Virus record (IMG/VR): IMGVR_UViG_3300025598_000162
Span: 1 to 25,226 of that record
Length of the DNA: 25,226 nucleotides
Source of the DNA: a virus
Strand: one strand, 5' to 3'
The notes below the pieces were generated by a model, which did not search any database, was not told the origin of the DNA, and saw nothing but the letters and a program-made list of their open reading frames with translations. Position 1 is the stretch's first letter; each line of letters begins with the position of its first letter. Below, one piece after another: positions 13,042 to 21,869 of this stretch. The translations under genes and the position numbers were made by a program.

Positions 13042-15288
13042 GTGTCAACATACTCTACCGATTTAAGAATACAACTGATTGCAGATGGCGATCAAGCGGG
13101 TACTTGGGGTCAAACGACCAATACCAATCTAGGTACAATTATTGAACAGGCAATTGCTGGTGTATCAGGCGGTCCAGCTACTACAGGTACTTACCCAGCT
13201 GTTAACTTCCCAACCGATGCAGATATTACATTAACTGCAAACAATGGTACACCAGATCAGGCAAGAAACGCTGTTTTAGTAGTTACAAGTTCTGTATCTT
13301 TAAGTGCACAAAGAAATGTGATTGCTCCAGCAGGAGCTAGTAAAGTCTACATCATTAGTAACCAAACATCTGGCGGACAGAATATTCAGATTAAATATCC
13401 AACAGGCGGTGGCGTTATTATTGGAAACGCACTTAATGCAATTGTTTATGGGAATGGCACTAATTTTAATTTGGTTAGCAGTGGTGGTAGTGGAGGCGGA
13501 GCAAACAGTGGTACGCAAGTTAATGAATTTACAGCAACACAAGGGCAGACTGTATTTACTACAACATTTAACTATACACCAAATCTTAATCAATTAGCAG
13601 TTTTTGTTAACGGTTCAAAACAAATTGTTACAACAAACTATACAGAAACATCAAACACAACAATTACATTTGTTACAGGATTAAATGTTGGAGATTTAGT
13701 AGAAATTATTTATAACCAAGCATTGTCTGGTGGAGTAATAAGTTCGCAAAATATTACTTACACACAAGGTAGTACAGGTTCAGTAACAACCAATGTACAA
13801 GCAAAACTACAACAAACAGTATCTGTAAAAGACTTTGGTGCTATAGGTGATGGAGTAACTAACGATACTTCAGCAATTGCAGCTGCTATATCTGCAACAC
13901 CTACAAATGGAACTTTATATTTTCCATCAGGTACTTATGTAGCATCAATGAGTATTAGAAAAAGCAATATTAGTATTGTGGGTGCTGGGTCGGCATCTAC
14001 TAAAATGATTATGCCAGCTGGGGTAAATAGTATTGTTTGCGAATTAGGAAATACTGCGTTAGGAAATTCAGCACCAGCATTTACAAATATAAATGTAAGT
14101 GGATTTACTTTTGATGGTAATTATTTAAATGTTCCAACACCATCAACAGATGTAACTGGTCAGGGTTTTGCAACAACTAACGTAAGTTATTCAAGATGGA
14201 CAGATATTATTTGTCAAAATACACAAAACTCTGCGTTTGGTACATTTATTAATTCAAATTATAACTATGCAGAAGTAACTTGTATTAATGGTGGTAATGC
14301 AGTTATTTATAGTGGGCATTATCCTAATTTTGATATTAATTCTTCAAAATATAGTATTTACAGAGTTGTTTCACAAAACGGATATTATGGTGGAAGAATG
14401 TTAGATAATTGCTACGGCAATCATTTAAAACTTACAGCAAATAATCCTTCTATTACTGGGTTTGTTTATAACAATCAAACAGTAAATTCTAGTTATGGGA
14501 ATACTATTGAAGTAAACATTAATAGTGGGTGTGCATCAGGTCAAGGTGTATCAATAGGTTCTAATTGTTATAACTCTACAGTTATTGCAAATATTAATAA
14601 TGTTGCTGGAACTGGATTTTATGACGGCAATTCATCTTCTTCTACATATACAAGTTATGGCAATAAATATTTAATTACTACATATCAATGTGGTGGTGCA
14701 AGTGTTTTAACGTATGGGTATAACAATCAATTTACTATTAATTCAAAATATGATGGATATGGTTCAAGTGCTGGAACATATTTTGCAGTTGATGTATATG
14801 GAAGTTACAATCAATTTACAATAAACGTACAAGACCAAGCAACTCCATTACTTCGTGGATTAGTATTTAGGTCTGGATCGCAATATAACAATGTAATTGA
14901 TTTTGTCCATAATACATTAGTTCAAAATTACAACAATATAGATACATCAAATACAAACAATTATTGGTTTCAATACGCTGGCAATAATGTTCAAAATACA
15001 TTTTCATTTGCGTCTGGCTGGTCAAACACTTATGGATCGCCTTATGCTCCTTGTCAATATCAAAAAGATTATATGGGAGTTGTTCATCTTCAAGGTGTGG
15101 CAACAGGTGGAACAGGAACAATTACAACATTGCCTGTAGGTTATCGACCAACATCTACATTGAATTTTCCTACTGTTTCAAACGGTGCTGTTGCTATTGT
15201 TAATATAACATCTGCTGGTGTAATATCTTTAGGTAGTGGTAGTGCAGCATCAGTCATATTAAACGGCATTACATTTACTACATATTAA
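13042..15288 (+). CDS. Tailspike / tail fibre with pectate-lyase fold, spike 1
   Basis: A 748-residue receptor-binding protein starting at a GTG (VSTYSTDLRIQLIADGDQAG). Residues 1-150 (GTWGQTTNTNLGTIIEQAIA, then NAVLVVTSS) are the N-terminal virion-attachment domain common in phage fibres. Residues 161-233 are the FTATQGQTVFTTTF domain shared with 11600-12178. From residue 260 (VSVKDFGAIGDGVTNDTSAI, then YFPSGTYVAS) it has the pectate-lyase/right-handed beta-helix signature, continuing with many short strand repeats (NYNYAEVTCINGGN, GNHLKL) and a C-terminal distal domain. Such proteins bind and often cleave host surface glycans. Catalytic residues cannot be assigned by eye. The GTG is preceded by AAGGATAACC. 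The spike-like core is paralogous to the one at 16316. Confidence 0.85.
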   Translation: MSTYSTDLRIQLIADGDQAGTWGQTTNTNLGTIIEQAIAGVSGGPATTGTYPAVNFPTDADITLTANNGTPDQARNAVLVVTSSVSLSAQRNVIAPAGASKVYIISNQTSGGQNIQIKYPTGGGVIIGNALNAIVYGNGTNFNLVSSGGSGGGANSGTQVNEFTATQGQTVFTTTFNYTPNLNQLAVFVNGSKQIVTTNYTETSNTTITFVTGLNVGDLVEIIYNQALSGGVISSQNITYTQGSTGSVTTNVQAKLQQTVSVKDFGAIGDGVTNDTSAIAAAISATPTNGTLYFPSGTYVASMSIRKSNISIVGAGSASTKMIMPAGVNSIVCELGNTALGNSAPAFTNINVSGFTFDGNYLNVPTPSTDVTGQGFATTNVSYSRWTDIICQNTQNSAFGTFINSNYNYAEVTCINGGNAVIYSGHYPNFDINSSKYSIYRVVSQNGYYGGRMLDNCYGNHLKLTANNPSITGFVYNNQTVNSSYGNTIEVNINSGCASGQGVSIGSNCYNSTVIANINNVAGTGFYDGNSSSSTYTSYGNKYLITTYQCGGASVLTYGYNNQFTINSKYDGYGSSAGTYFAVDVYGSYNQFTINVQDQATPLLRGLVFRSGSQYNNVIDFVHNTLVQNYNNIDTSNTNNYWFQYAGNNVQNTFSFASGWSNTYGSPYAPCQYQKDYMGVVHLQGVATGGTGTITTLPVGYRPTSTLNFPTVSNGAVAIVNITSAGVISLGSGSAASVILNGITFTTY

Positions 15289-15290
15289 AA

Positions 15291-16307
15291 ATGACTATAC
15301 CTCGTAACCTATCATTTCTTGCTGAAGGTGCTTCTAGTACAGGAGTATTATCTGTTGCCAAAGGTGGAACAGGAAACGTAACTTTAACTGCTGGATATAT
15401 TCCTTACGGAAATGGAACAGGAGCATTTAATTCAAGTTCTAATTTATATTTTAGTGGTACACAATTAGGTATTGGAAATACAAGTCCAAATGCTTTTATT
15501 GATATATATTCAGCATCACAAGGATATGCTGGTATAGCAATGCAAGGATATTCTAGTGCTGCAAAATGGTATTTATTATCTGGTGTTTCAGGTGTAAGTA
15601 TTCAGCCATTTGTAATAAGTACAAGTGGTGTAGGCACAAGCCCAGCGATATGTGTTTATCCTTCAGGTGGTGTATCCATAGGAAACACAACGGATGCTGG
15701 AGCAAGTAATTTAAGTGTAAGTGGAATTGTTGTTGGAGGAACAGACAGTGCAATTGCTTCAGCACACACATTTGTTAAAACTGCTCCAGCAAATAAAGTA
15801 TTTACTATTAAAAATGCCAATAATGCAAGTGGTGATCAAGCTTTAAATATTTTATTAGGGACAAATTGTAATGATACAAGTTCTCCTTTAATGTATGGTG
15901 GTTATGGTGCTACAACTTCGGTAATTATTTGGGGTAATGGAAACATAGTAAATGCTAATAATAGCTATGGCTCTAGTTCTGACATTAAGTTAAAACAAAA
16001 TATATCGCTTGCAAGTTCGCAATGGGATGATGTAAAAACATTAGGAACTTTAGTAAGCAAATATAGTCTTATTTCAGACAAAACAAATAAATTACAAATT
16101 GGTTTTATTGCTCAAGATGTACAAAAAATATGTCCTGGACTCGTATATGAAACACCAGATAGAGATGAAAAAAACAATTTAACAGGCACAACTACTTTAG
16201 GTGTTAATTATTCTATTGCTTATATGAAAGCATTTAAAGCATTAAGTGAAGCATTAGAAAGAATTGAAACTTTAGAAGCAAGATTAGCTACAGCAAAAAT
16301 TGAATAA
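15291..16307 (+). CDS. Tail fibre with C-terminal S74 intramolecular chaperone/peptidase
   Basis: A 338-residue fibre protein. Residues 1-55 (MTIPRNLSFLAEGASSTGVL, then SVAKGGTGNVTL and GYIPYGNGTGAF) are a typical shaft repeat. Residues 56-225 are beta-rich. From about 229 a peptidase S74 chaperone domain begins: SSDIKLKQNI (S230, K235), then QIGFIAQDVQKICPGLVYET and GVNYSIAYMKAFKALSEAL, ending in a coiled-coil RIETLEARLA. In this family the C-terminal domain assists trimer folding and cuts itself off just before the conserved Ser, here predicted between 229 and 230. This would release a 109-residue fragment. The gene lies 2 bases after spike 1 with a weak ribosome site, suggesting coupling, and it sits between two spike genes. 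Confidence 0.88.
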   Translation: MTIPRNLSFLAEGASSTGVLSVAKGGTGNVTLTAGYIPYGNGTGAFNSSSNLYFSGTQLGIGNTSPNAFIDIYSASQGYAGIAMQGYSSAAKWYLLSGVSGVSIQPFVISTSGVGTSPAICVYPSGGVSIGNTTDAGASNLSVSGIVVGGTDSAIASAHTFVKTAPANKVFTIKNANNASGDQALNILLGTNCNDTSSPLMYGGYGATTSVIIWGNGNIVNANNSYGSSSDIKLKQNISLASSQWDDVKTLGTLVSKYSLISDKTNKLQIGFIAQDVQKICPGLVYETPDRDEKNNLTGTTTLGVNYSIAYMKAFKALSEALERIETLEARLATAKIE

Positions 16308-16315
16308 GGATAAAC

Positions 16316-17842
16316 ATGACAACATTAATACCAAAATTTGATATAGGTGGAACAGGTGCAACAAATCGTGCCATTAATTTAAAACTTGCTGAAATAGTAT
16401 CAGTTAAAGATTTTGGTGCTGTTGGGGATGGAACTACAGACGATACTACTGCTATACAAGCTGCTTTAAATACTGGTAATTCAGTATATTTTCCAAAAGG
16501 AACTTATGTAATTTCTAGTGCATTAACTCCTGTTTCTAATCAAAGAATTTACGGCTCTGGTCAACAAAATTCAATAATTAAACAAACTTCTGCAAGTGCT
16601 AATGCGTTTACATTAAGTTCTTTAACTTGGGTTTATATTGAGCAACTTTCAATTACTTGCTCTGCTACATCTACTGCTAATGGTATTTATGTAACTGGGG
16701 GTGGTAATTGTTTTATTACAGATGTATATGTTAGTTCATTTTTTCATGGGTTTCAATTCCAAAGTGCTGGCTCATTACAAGTTAGTCGTTGTTACTCAAC
16801 AACTAATTTAAGTCATGGCTTCTATTTAAATACTAATGGTTCTACTCCTACTGTAGGTGTTTGGATTAGAGATTGTTATTCAACAGCTAATACAGGAGAT
16901 GGTATTTGCATTACTGGATTAGTAACTGGTATTTATTTAGATACTCTTGAGTTATCTTTAAATTCTGCAAATGGGATTGAATTTATTGTAGATAGTTCAG
17001 GATCACCTTCTGATTTTCTTTGCACAAAAGTCGTATGTGATACAAACAGTCAATCAGGTTGTATTATTAATTCAACTGTAAATCAATGTTATTTTAATAA
17101 TTGTTGGTTCTCAAATAGAGGAACAGGATATAACTTTTATTCTTTAGGTACTGAAATTCAAATTAATGGTGGTTTTTTTTATAATTGTAATAAAAATGGA
17201 ATTGATCTTTTAGGCCCATATAATTCTGTTATAGGTGCAAGTATTCATAATGCTGGGGTAAATACTGCAAATACTTATGACGGCATTTATGCAAACTCTA
17301 CTTTTCCTACTATTTCAGGTTGTTCAATTTATTCAGGTAATTCAGGTTCATCTGACAAAACTAGATATGCTATTAATTTAGGTTCTTCTGTTACTTACGG
17401 AACAATTACTGGAAATAACGTTGTTGGAGTATTTGGTAGTCCAAAAATTTACTTAGGAACTACTGATCAAACAACTCTTGCAAATATATTAAACAATACT
17501 GGTTTTTCTAATTATTCAGTCGTTGCTAACGAATTTGGCTCAACTTATGGTGGAACAGTTGTTACAAATGGAAGTACAACAACTTTAACAACATTAGATT
17601 CTGTAAATACAAATGGTAATTATTTATTGTTTATTGGACAAACTAATTCTACTACTGGTGGTATAAACGCATTAGCTCAAATTAGACGAGGAAGTTCTTC
17701 TTCTACAATTTATACTATTCATGCTACTTCTGGAATTGCATTATCTATGTCAGGTCAAAATGTTCAATTAACTAATACAGTAGGTGGCGATCTTAATGCT
17801 GATTGGAGTTTAATTAAAATTGTGGCTAATGGAGCTGTTTAA
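16316..17842 (+). CDS. Tailspike with pectate-lyase fold, spike 2
   Basis: A 508-residue protein. Its start MTTLIPKFDIGGTGATNRAI is a short attachment stub, unlike the long N-terminal part of spike 1. Residues 28-64 (VSVKDFGAVGDGTTDDTTAI, YFPKGTYVIS) are the pectate-lyase-superfamily signature, followed by a right-handed beta-helix pattern with repeated G-I/F-x-hydrophobic turns (DGICITGLVTG, NGIEFIV, NGIDLLG, DGIYAN). A C-terminal beta domain ends ADWSLIKIVANGAV. Several Cys residues lie in the helix turns. The likely role is glycan recognition or depolymerisation at the host surface. TAAGGATAAAC lies before the ATG. It lacks the long N-terminal domain of spike 1, so it may attach through the S74 fibre or another protein. 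Confidence 0.85.
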   Translation: MTTLIPKFDIGGTGATNRAINLKLAEIVSVKDFGAVGDGTTDDTTAIQAALNTGNSVYFPKGTYVISSALTPVSNQRIYGSGQQNSIIKQTSASANAFTLSSLTWVYIEQLSITCSATSTANGIYVTGGGNCFITDVYVSSFFHGFQFQSAGSLQVSRCYSTTNLSHGFYLNTNGSTPTVGVWIRDCYSTANTGDGICITGLVTGIYLDTLELSLNSANGIEFIVDSSGSPSDFLCTKVVCDTNSQSGCIINSTVNQCYFNNCWFSNRGTGYNFYSLGTEIQINGGFFYNCNKNGIDLLGPYNSVIGASIHNAGVNTANTYDGIYANSTFPTISGCSIYSGNSGSSDKTRYAINLGSSVTYGTITGNNVVGVFGSPKIYLGTTDQTTLANILNNTGFSNYSVVANEFGSTYGGTVVTNGSTTTLTTLDSVNTNGNYLLFIGQTNSTTGGINALAQIRRGSSSSTIYTIHATSGIALSMSGQNVQLTNTVGGDLNADWSLIKIVANGAV

Positions 17843-17848
17843 TTAATT

Positions 17849-18121
17849 ATGAACTATATCCTATTCGCACTATTCGTAATTCTCCAATTCCTCGACTTTT
17901 GGACAACGTATAACGTCATTAAGTCAGGTAAAGGGCATGAAGGTAATCCAGTTATGGCTTGGTTATTCTCCAAAATTGGACTAATAGGTGGATTTACATT
18001 AGTAAAAGTATTGGCTATTGTGGCAATGTGGTTTGTAAAAGACGTGTTATTTGCCATTAGTTTAATTAATATTATTTATGTTTACGTTGTATATATGAAC
18101 TATAGGATTCTAAAATCATGA
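17849..18121 (+). CDS. Three-TM membrane protein (DUF5658-like), lysis-cassette member
   Basis: A 90-residue protein with three likely membrane segments: about residues 3-22 (FALFVILQFLDFWTTY), 44-62 (GLIGGFTLVKVLAIVAMWFV) and 65-86 (VLFAISLINIIYVYVVYM). The pattern LDFWTTYNVIKSG, then GHEGNPVM, then a later K in the second segment, resembles DUF5658-type small membrane proteins. Adjacent to the holin and the muramidase, it may be a holin partner or antiholin, which is inference. The ribosome site is poor (GGAG about 14 bases upstream), and the stop overlaps the holin ATG. Confidence 0.75.
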   Translation: MNYILFALFVILQFLDFWTTYNVIKSGKGHEGNPVMAWLFSKIGLIGGFTLVKVLAIVAMWFVKDVLFAISLINIIYVYVVYMNYRILKS

Positions 18122-18618
18122 GTTGGTTAGAGCAGGTAGCACCTACAATTGCAACTGCATTAGGCGGACCTTTAGCGGGTTTGGCAGTCACGGCAATTTC
18201 CAAGGCAATCGGTATTTCTGAAGATGATGTGGAAAAAACTATGGATGCAGGCAAGCTATCTGCTGAACAAATAGCACAACTAAAACTTGCTGAAATAGAA
18301 TTTCAAAAGAGTACACAAGAACTGGGTTTAAACTTTGAAAAACTTGCGGTTGATGACCGTGCTTCCGCTAGAAATATGCAAATTGCAACTAAGTCTTGGA
18401 TACCCGGAGCATTGGCTTTAGGTATTACTGTTGGGTTCTTCGGTATTCTTATTTATATGATGGCATATGCGATTACTCCGTCTAATGAATTATTAGTCAT
18501 GTTAGGTTCACTTGGGACAGCGTGGACCGGTGTCGTTGGTTATTATTTTGGTAGTACTGCATCTAGTCACGTAAAAGATCAAATGCTATATAATTCGGTG
18601 CCGACAAATGCAAAATAA
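18118..18618 (+). CDS. Holin, 3-TM (GTA holin family)
   Basis: A 166-residue protein. The start MSWLEQVAPTIATALGGPLA plus GLAVTAISKAIG gives an amphipathic or first membrane segment. A charged helix follows (LSAEQIAQLKLAEIEFQK, then DDRASARNMQ). Two clear membrane segments follow: WIPGALALGITVGFFGILIY and the region MLGSLGTAWTGVVGYYFGS. This is the layout of the 3-TM holin family first defined for gene-transfer agents. It would permeabilise the inner membrane and let the endolysin out. ATGA overlap with 17849 and an 11-base overlap with the endolysin gene show tight lysis-operon coupling. Confidence 0.88.
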   Translation: MSWLEQVAPTIATALGGPLAGLAVTAISKAIGISEDDVEKTMDAGKLSAEQIAQLKLAEIEFQKSTQELGLNFEKLAVDDRASARNMQIATKSWIPGALALGITVGFFGILIYMMAYAITPSNELLVMLGSLGTAWTGVVGYYFGSTASSHVKDQMLYNSVPTNAK

Positions 18619-19135
18619 TTTTGTTATAGCTCTTCGTGATGTATTAGTGTCAGAAGGTCTTTGGTCTGATGATCCTACCGATGCTGGTGGTGCTACTATG
18701 AAAGGGATTACTCTAAGTGTTTATCGTGAGTGGAAAAGAAACCAATATATAACTAAAGAACAACTTAAAGAAGTATCTGATAGTGATGTATATAACCTAT
18801 ACAAACAACTTTATTGGGATAAAATAAATGCTGATAACTTGCCTGCTGGCGTGGACTATGCCGTATTTGATGCTGCTGTTAATTTGGGTGTGGCTAGGGC
18901 TACCAAGCTCATTCAAGAGGCAGTTGGAGTTACTACGGATGGTGTGTTGGGACTCAAGAGCTTATCGGCTATTCAAGCGGCTGACCATAAAGAATTAATT
19001 GAAAAATTTAGTAATTTAAAGAAAAGTTTTTACGATAGTATTGTTGAACATAGGCCTGATCAAATTAAATATTTAGATGGATGGAAAAGTAGAGTAGCAA
19101 AAGTAGAAACAATATCTGAATCAATGTTAGGGTAA
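18608..19135 (+). CDS. Endolysin, GH108 N-acetylmuramidase
   Basis: A 175-residue peptidoglycan hydrolase. Near the N-terminus, VLVSEGLWSDDPTDAGGATM followed by KGITLSVYREWK is the glycoside hydrolase family 108 motif; E16 is the expected catalytic acid. The middle part (LYKQLYWDKI, then DYAVFDAAVNLGVARATKLI) is the rest of the catalytic fold, and GVTTDGVLGLKSLSAIQ with the following helix resembles the C-terminal peptidoglycan-binding region. It cleaves the glycan backbone of the wall after holin action. No signal peptide is visible, so export depends on the holin. The second Gly of the usual E-G-G motif is Leu here (EGLW). The start overlaps the holin gene end. Confidence 0.92.
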   Translation: MQNNFVIALRDVLVSEGLWSDDPTDAGGATMKGITLSVYREWKRNQYITKEQLKEVSDSDVYNLYKQLYWDKINADNLPAGVDYAVFDAAVNLGVARATKLIQEAVGVTTDGVLGLKSLSAIQAADHKELIEKFSNLKKSFYDSIVEHRPDQIKYLDGWKSRVAKVETISESMLG

Positions 19136-19140
19136 ACCCC

Positions 19141-21816
19141 ATGCCATTAAAAAAACTACAACTTAAGCCAGGATTGTATCGTGAGGGTACAATTTATTCC
19201 AGTTCTGGTGGGTGGTATGATGGGGACAAAATACGCTTTCGTTCAGGTTTGCCAGAAAAAATTGGTGGTTGGACACCTGTTAATATATCAACTTATACTG
19301 GCACTGCAAGATCAATTTGGATATGGTCAGCTGCAACAGTAGGTCTTAATAATAATTATATTGGACTAGGAACAAACACAAATTATTATATATATTATAG
19401 TGTGGCTTATTATGATATTACTCCAATTGTAAAAACAGATACTTCGGTAACTTTAACAACTAATGGCACTACAATTGTAACGCTAACGGATGCAAGTTAT
19501 AGTCCCAATATTGGTGATTACATTAATTTCAGTACTAGTTATACTGTTGGTGGATATACATTTTTAGGAAATTATGAAGTATTATCTATACCTACAGCTT
19601 CAACATATACTATTCAAACAACCACTGCCCCTTCTTCCGCAAGCGCAACAGTTACTGTAAATTATTTATATCCCAGTGGTACAAATACTTTTACAAATGG
19701 TACAGGTTGGGGTGCTGGTCCTTGGGGTGGATATTATGGAGCGGGCAGTCCAAACAATACTGGTTGGGGGCAAGCAGCAACATTAGGATTAATATCTTCT
19801 CAATTAAGACTTTGGTCTAACGATAATTTTGGTGCTAATTTATTTCTTGCGCCAAGAGGAGGTCCTATTTATTATTGGCAAAACTCTTTAGGATTAAATA
19901 CAAGAGCGAAATCATTGCAAAGTTTAGCAAACAATGCAACGCTTTTAACAGATGCAACAACATTTAGTGCTAGTGTTAATGGAATATCAATAACAACTGC
20001 TGGAACAGGATATACAAACGGTACATATACTTCAGTTTTATTAACTTATGTATCTGGTGCTACTATGGTAACTTATCCTACTGCAACTATTGTTGTGTCG
20101 GGAAATGTGGTTACATCAATCACTATTACAAATGGTGGTACGGGTGCTTCTGGTACAGGAACAGTATTATCTGCTACAAACGGTAGTATTGGTGGTGGGA
20201 TTGTTACTGCTTTTGGTTCTATTACAGGCGGTTCAAGTTATACAAATGGTACATATACAAATGTACAATTAACTTATGTTTCTGGCCCAACCATGACAAC
20301 ATATCCCAAAGCTACTATTGTGGTAAGTGGTAATTCTGTAACATCAGTAACTTTAACAAATGGTGGTTTGGGTGCAACAGGAACAGGTACTGTTTTAACA
20401 GCTCCATCGGCATCTATTGGTGGTACAGGTTCTGGTTTTCAGATTCCAACATCAACAATTACTGGAACAGGATTTACAAGCACTGTAACATCTTTGCTTG
20501 GTTCAACAACTATTTTAGTTACTTCAGCAAATGCGCCTTATGTATATCCATATTCTTATATTTCAGGAACTGGAATTCCAGCTAATACTTATGTTGTTTC
20601 TATTGATCATGTTACAGGCGTAGCTACAATTAGCAATTCATATACCGCTTCATCAAGTGGAAGTTATACTTTTTCTTATTCTGGCGCATTTATACCTAAT
20701 GAAACTTATCAAGTTTTGTCTTCTGATGTACAAGAATTTGTTATTGCATTTGGTGCAAATCCTTATGATCCAACAACTGGTATTTCTGCATTTAATCCTT
20801 TACTTGTACGCTGGTCAGATCAAGCAAATCCATATCAATGGGTTCCACAACTAACTAATCAAGCTGGTGAGTTTGCATTAGGTAATGGTTCTTATATTAT
20901 TGGAGCAAGGTTTACTCGACAAGAAATTCTTATTTGGACTGATTCTGCTATATATTCAATGCAGTATATTGGCGCACCATATGTTTGGGGCTTTCAACTT
21001 TTAATGGATAACATATCTATTATTAGTCCAAACGCTATGATTACAGTAAACAACATTACTTATTGGATGGGGCGTGACAGATTTTATATGTATAACGGTA
21101 CAGTGCAAACTTTGCCATGTACTTTAAAACAATATATTTTTGATAATTTAAATCAAAGTCAAGGCTTTCAAGTATTTTGTGGAGCAAATGAAGGATTTAA
21201 TGAAGTTTGGTGGTTTTATGTATCTATTGATGGTAATGGCGGTACAGATAGCAATCCTAATACTTCTGTTGATAAATATGTTATCTATAATTACTTAGAT
21301 AATGTTTGGTATTATGGAAATATGGCAAGGACAGCTTGGTTACAAAACGGCATCAATCAATTTCCAATAGCAGCAGATTATAATAATAGACTTCTGTTCC
21401 ACGAAAACGGAAATGATGATAACTCTTCTGGTACTCCTGTGCCAATTACATCTTATATACAATCTTCAGATATAGAAATTAGTCCTGATGATGCTGGTCA
21501 GCATTTTGGTTTTGTTTGGAGAATGTTTCCAGATATGAATTTTAACGGTTCAACTTCCAATAACCCTTCAATAACTATGCAGTTAATACCTAGAAATACT
21601 TCGGGCAATGCTTATGGCACAGCAGCAAATCCATCTGTAACAAGTTTACAAAATTATACAAATATTCCAGAATATACTATACAACAATTTACTGGTGAGG
21701 TATTTACTCGTTTACGAGGTAGGCAAATGGCTTTTAGACTGCAATCTACAGGCTTAGGTGTTGCTTGGCAAATGGGAACACCACGTTATGACATAAGACC
21801 AGATGGCAGACGCTAG
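19141..21816 (+). CDS. Tail nozzle / stabilisation-type protein with inserted modules
   Basis: An 891-residue structural protein. The N-terminal start MPLKKLQLKPGLYREGTIYS, then GGWYDGDKIRFRSGLPEKIG, is a conserved feature of a large phage tail protein family. The body contains FNPLLVRWSDQANPYQWVPQ, FTRQEILIWTDSAIYSMQYI, YWMGRDRFYMYNG and VWWFYVSIDG, a beta-propeller-like series reminiscent of P22 gp10/T7 gp12 nozzle proteins. It would form the distal tube below the adaptor. Insertions interrupt the body: two tandem modules at residues about 279-435 (TTAGTGYTNGTYT and ITGGSSYTNGTYT) and a third at 438-517 with SGTGIPANTYVVS. Its position after the lysis cassette is unusual but the strand and spacing are normal. 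The start follows the endolysin stop by five bases with no strong ribosome site. Confidence 0.75.
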   Translation: MPLKKLQLKPGLYREGTIYSSSGGWYDGDKIRFRSGLPEKIGGWTPVNISTYTGTARSIWIWSAATVGLNNNYIGLGTNTNYYIYYSVAYYDITPIVKTDTSVTLTTNGTTIVTLTDASYSPNIGDYINFSTSYTVGGYTFLGNYEVLSIPTASTYTIQTTTAPSSASATVTVNYLYPSGTNTFTNGTGWGAGPWGGYYGAGSPNNTGWGQAATLGLISSQLRLWSNDNFGANLFLAPRGGPIYYWQNSLGLNTRAKSLQSLANNATLLTDATTFSASVNGISITTAGTGYTNGTYTSVLLTYVSGATMVTYPTATIVVSGNVVTSITITNGGTGASGTGTVLSATNGSIGGGIVTAFGSITGGSSYTNGTYTNVQLTYVSGPTMTTYPKATIVVSGNSVTSVTLTNGGLGATGTGTVLTAPSASIGGTGSGFQIPTSTITGTGFTSTVTSLLGSTTILVTSANAPYVYPYSYISGTGIPANTYVVSIDHVTGVATISNSYTASSSGSYTFSYSGAFIPNETYQVLSSDVQEFVIAFGANPYDPTTGISAFNPLLVRWSDQANPYQWVPQLTNQAGEFALGNGSYIIGARFTRQEILIWTDSAIYSMQYIGAPYVWGFQLLMDNISIISPNAMITVNNITYWMGRDRFYMYNGTVQTLPCTLKQYIFDNLNQSQGFQVFCGANEGFNEVWWFYVSIDGNGGTDSNPNTSVDKYVIYNYLDNVWYYGNMARTAWLQNGINQFPIAADYNNRLLFHENGNDDNSSGTPVPITSYIQSSDIEISPDDAGQHFGFVWRMFPDMNFNGSTSNNPSITMQLIPRNTSGNAYGTAANPSVTSLQNYTNIPEYTIQQFTGEVFTRLRGRQMAFRLQSTGLGVAWQMGTPRYDIRPDGRR
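19975..20445 (+). repeat. Tandem duplicated beta module in the nozzle gene
   Basis: Two adjacent units of about 75-80 residues are recognisable: copy 1 (about 19975-20200) and copy 2 (about 20201-20445). Both contain YTNGTYT, TYVSG, TIVVSGN, VTSITITNGG or VTSVTLTNGG, and GTGTVL. DNA similarity is also clearly visible. A third, more diverged member is inserted in the adaptor at 9996-10271. Confidence 0.85.
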
Positions 21817-21817
21817 G

Positions 21818-21846
21818 TTTACAATCTGTTCAAATGGTGATATAAT
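21818..21846 (+). promoter_or_regulatory. Sigma70 promoter of the HNH gene
   Basis: TTTACA (21818-21823) matches five of six bases of a -35 box, then a spacer of exactly 17 bases, then the perfect -10 box TATAAT (21841-21846). TGA just before it makes an extended -10 (TGnTATAAT). Transcription is expected to start near 21853, just ahead of AAGGAG (21858-21863) and the ATG at 21870. It is the best sigma70 match I found in the window. Confidence 0.82.
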
Positions 21847-21869
21847 AACTCCTCAACAAGGAGAATATT

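Noticed and set aside
13300-13593. Antisense frame of 97 codons within spike 1
   Set aside because: It lies entirely inside a well-supported gene, has no ribosome site, is Cys/Ile-rich without domain pattern and looks like a by-product of codon bias.
14867-15121. Antisense frame of 84 codons within spike 1
   Set aside because: No ribosome site and no recognisable protein pattern; the sense strand codes a conserved spike.
18100-18106. CTATAGG just before the holin ATG as a promoter
   Set aside because: It is inside the end of the three-TM gene and the upstream bases do not resemble the candidate at 1977.
17849-18121. Prophage integration or attachment site around the lysis cassette
   Set aside because: No integrase, no direct repeat pair and no tRNA fragment was seen anywhere in the window.
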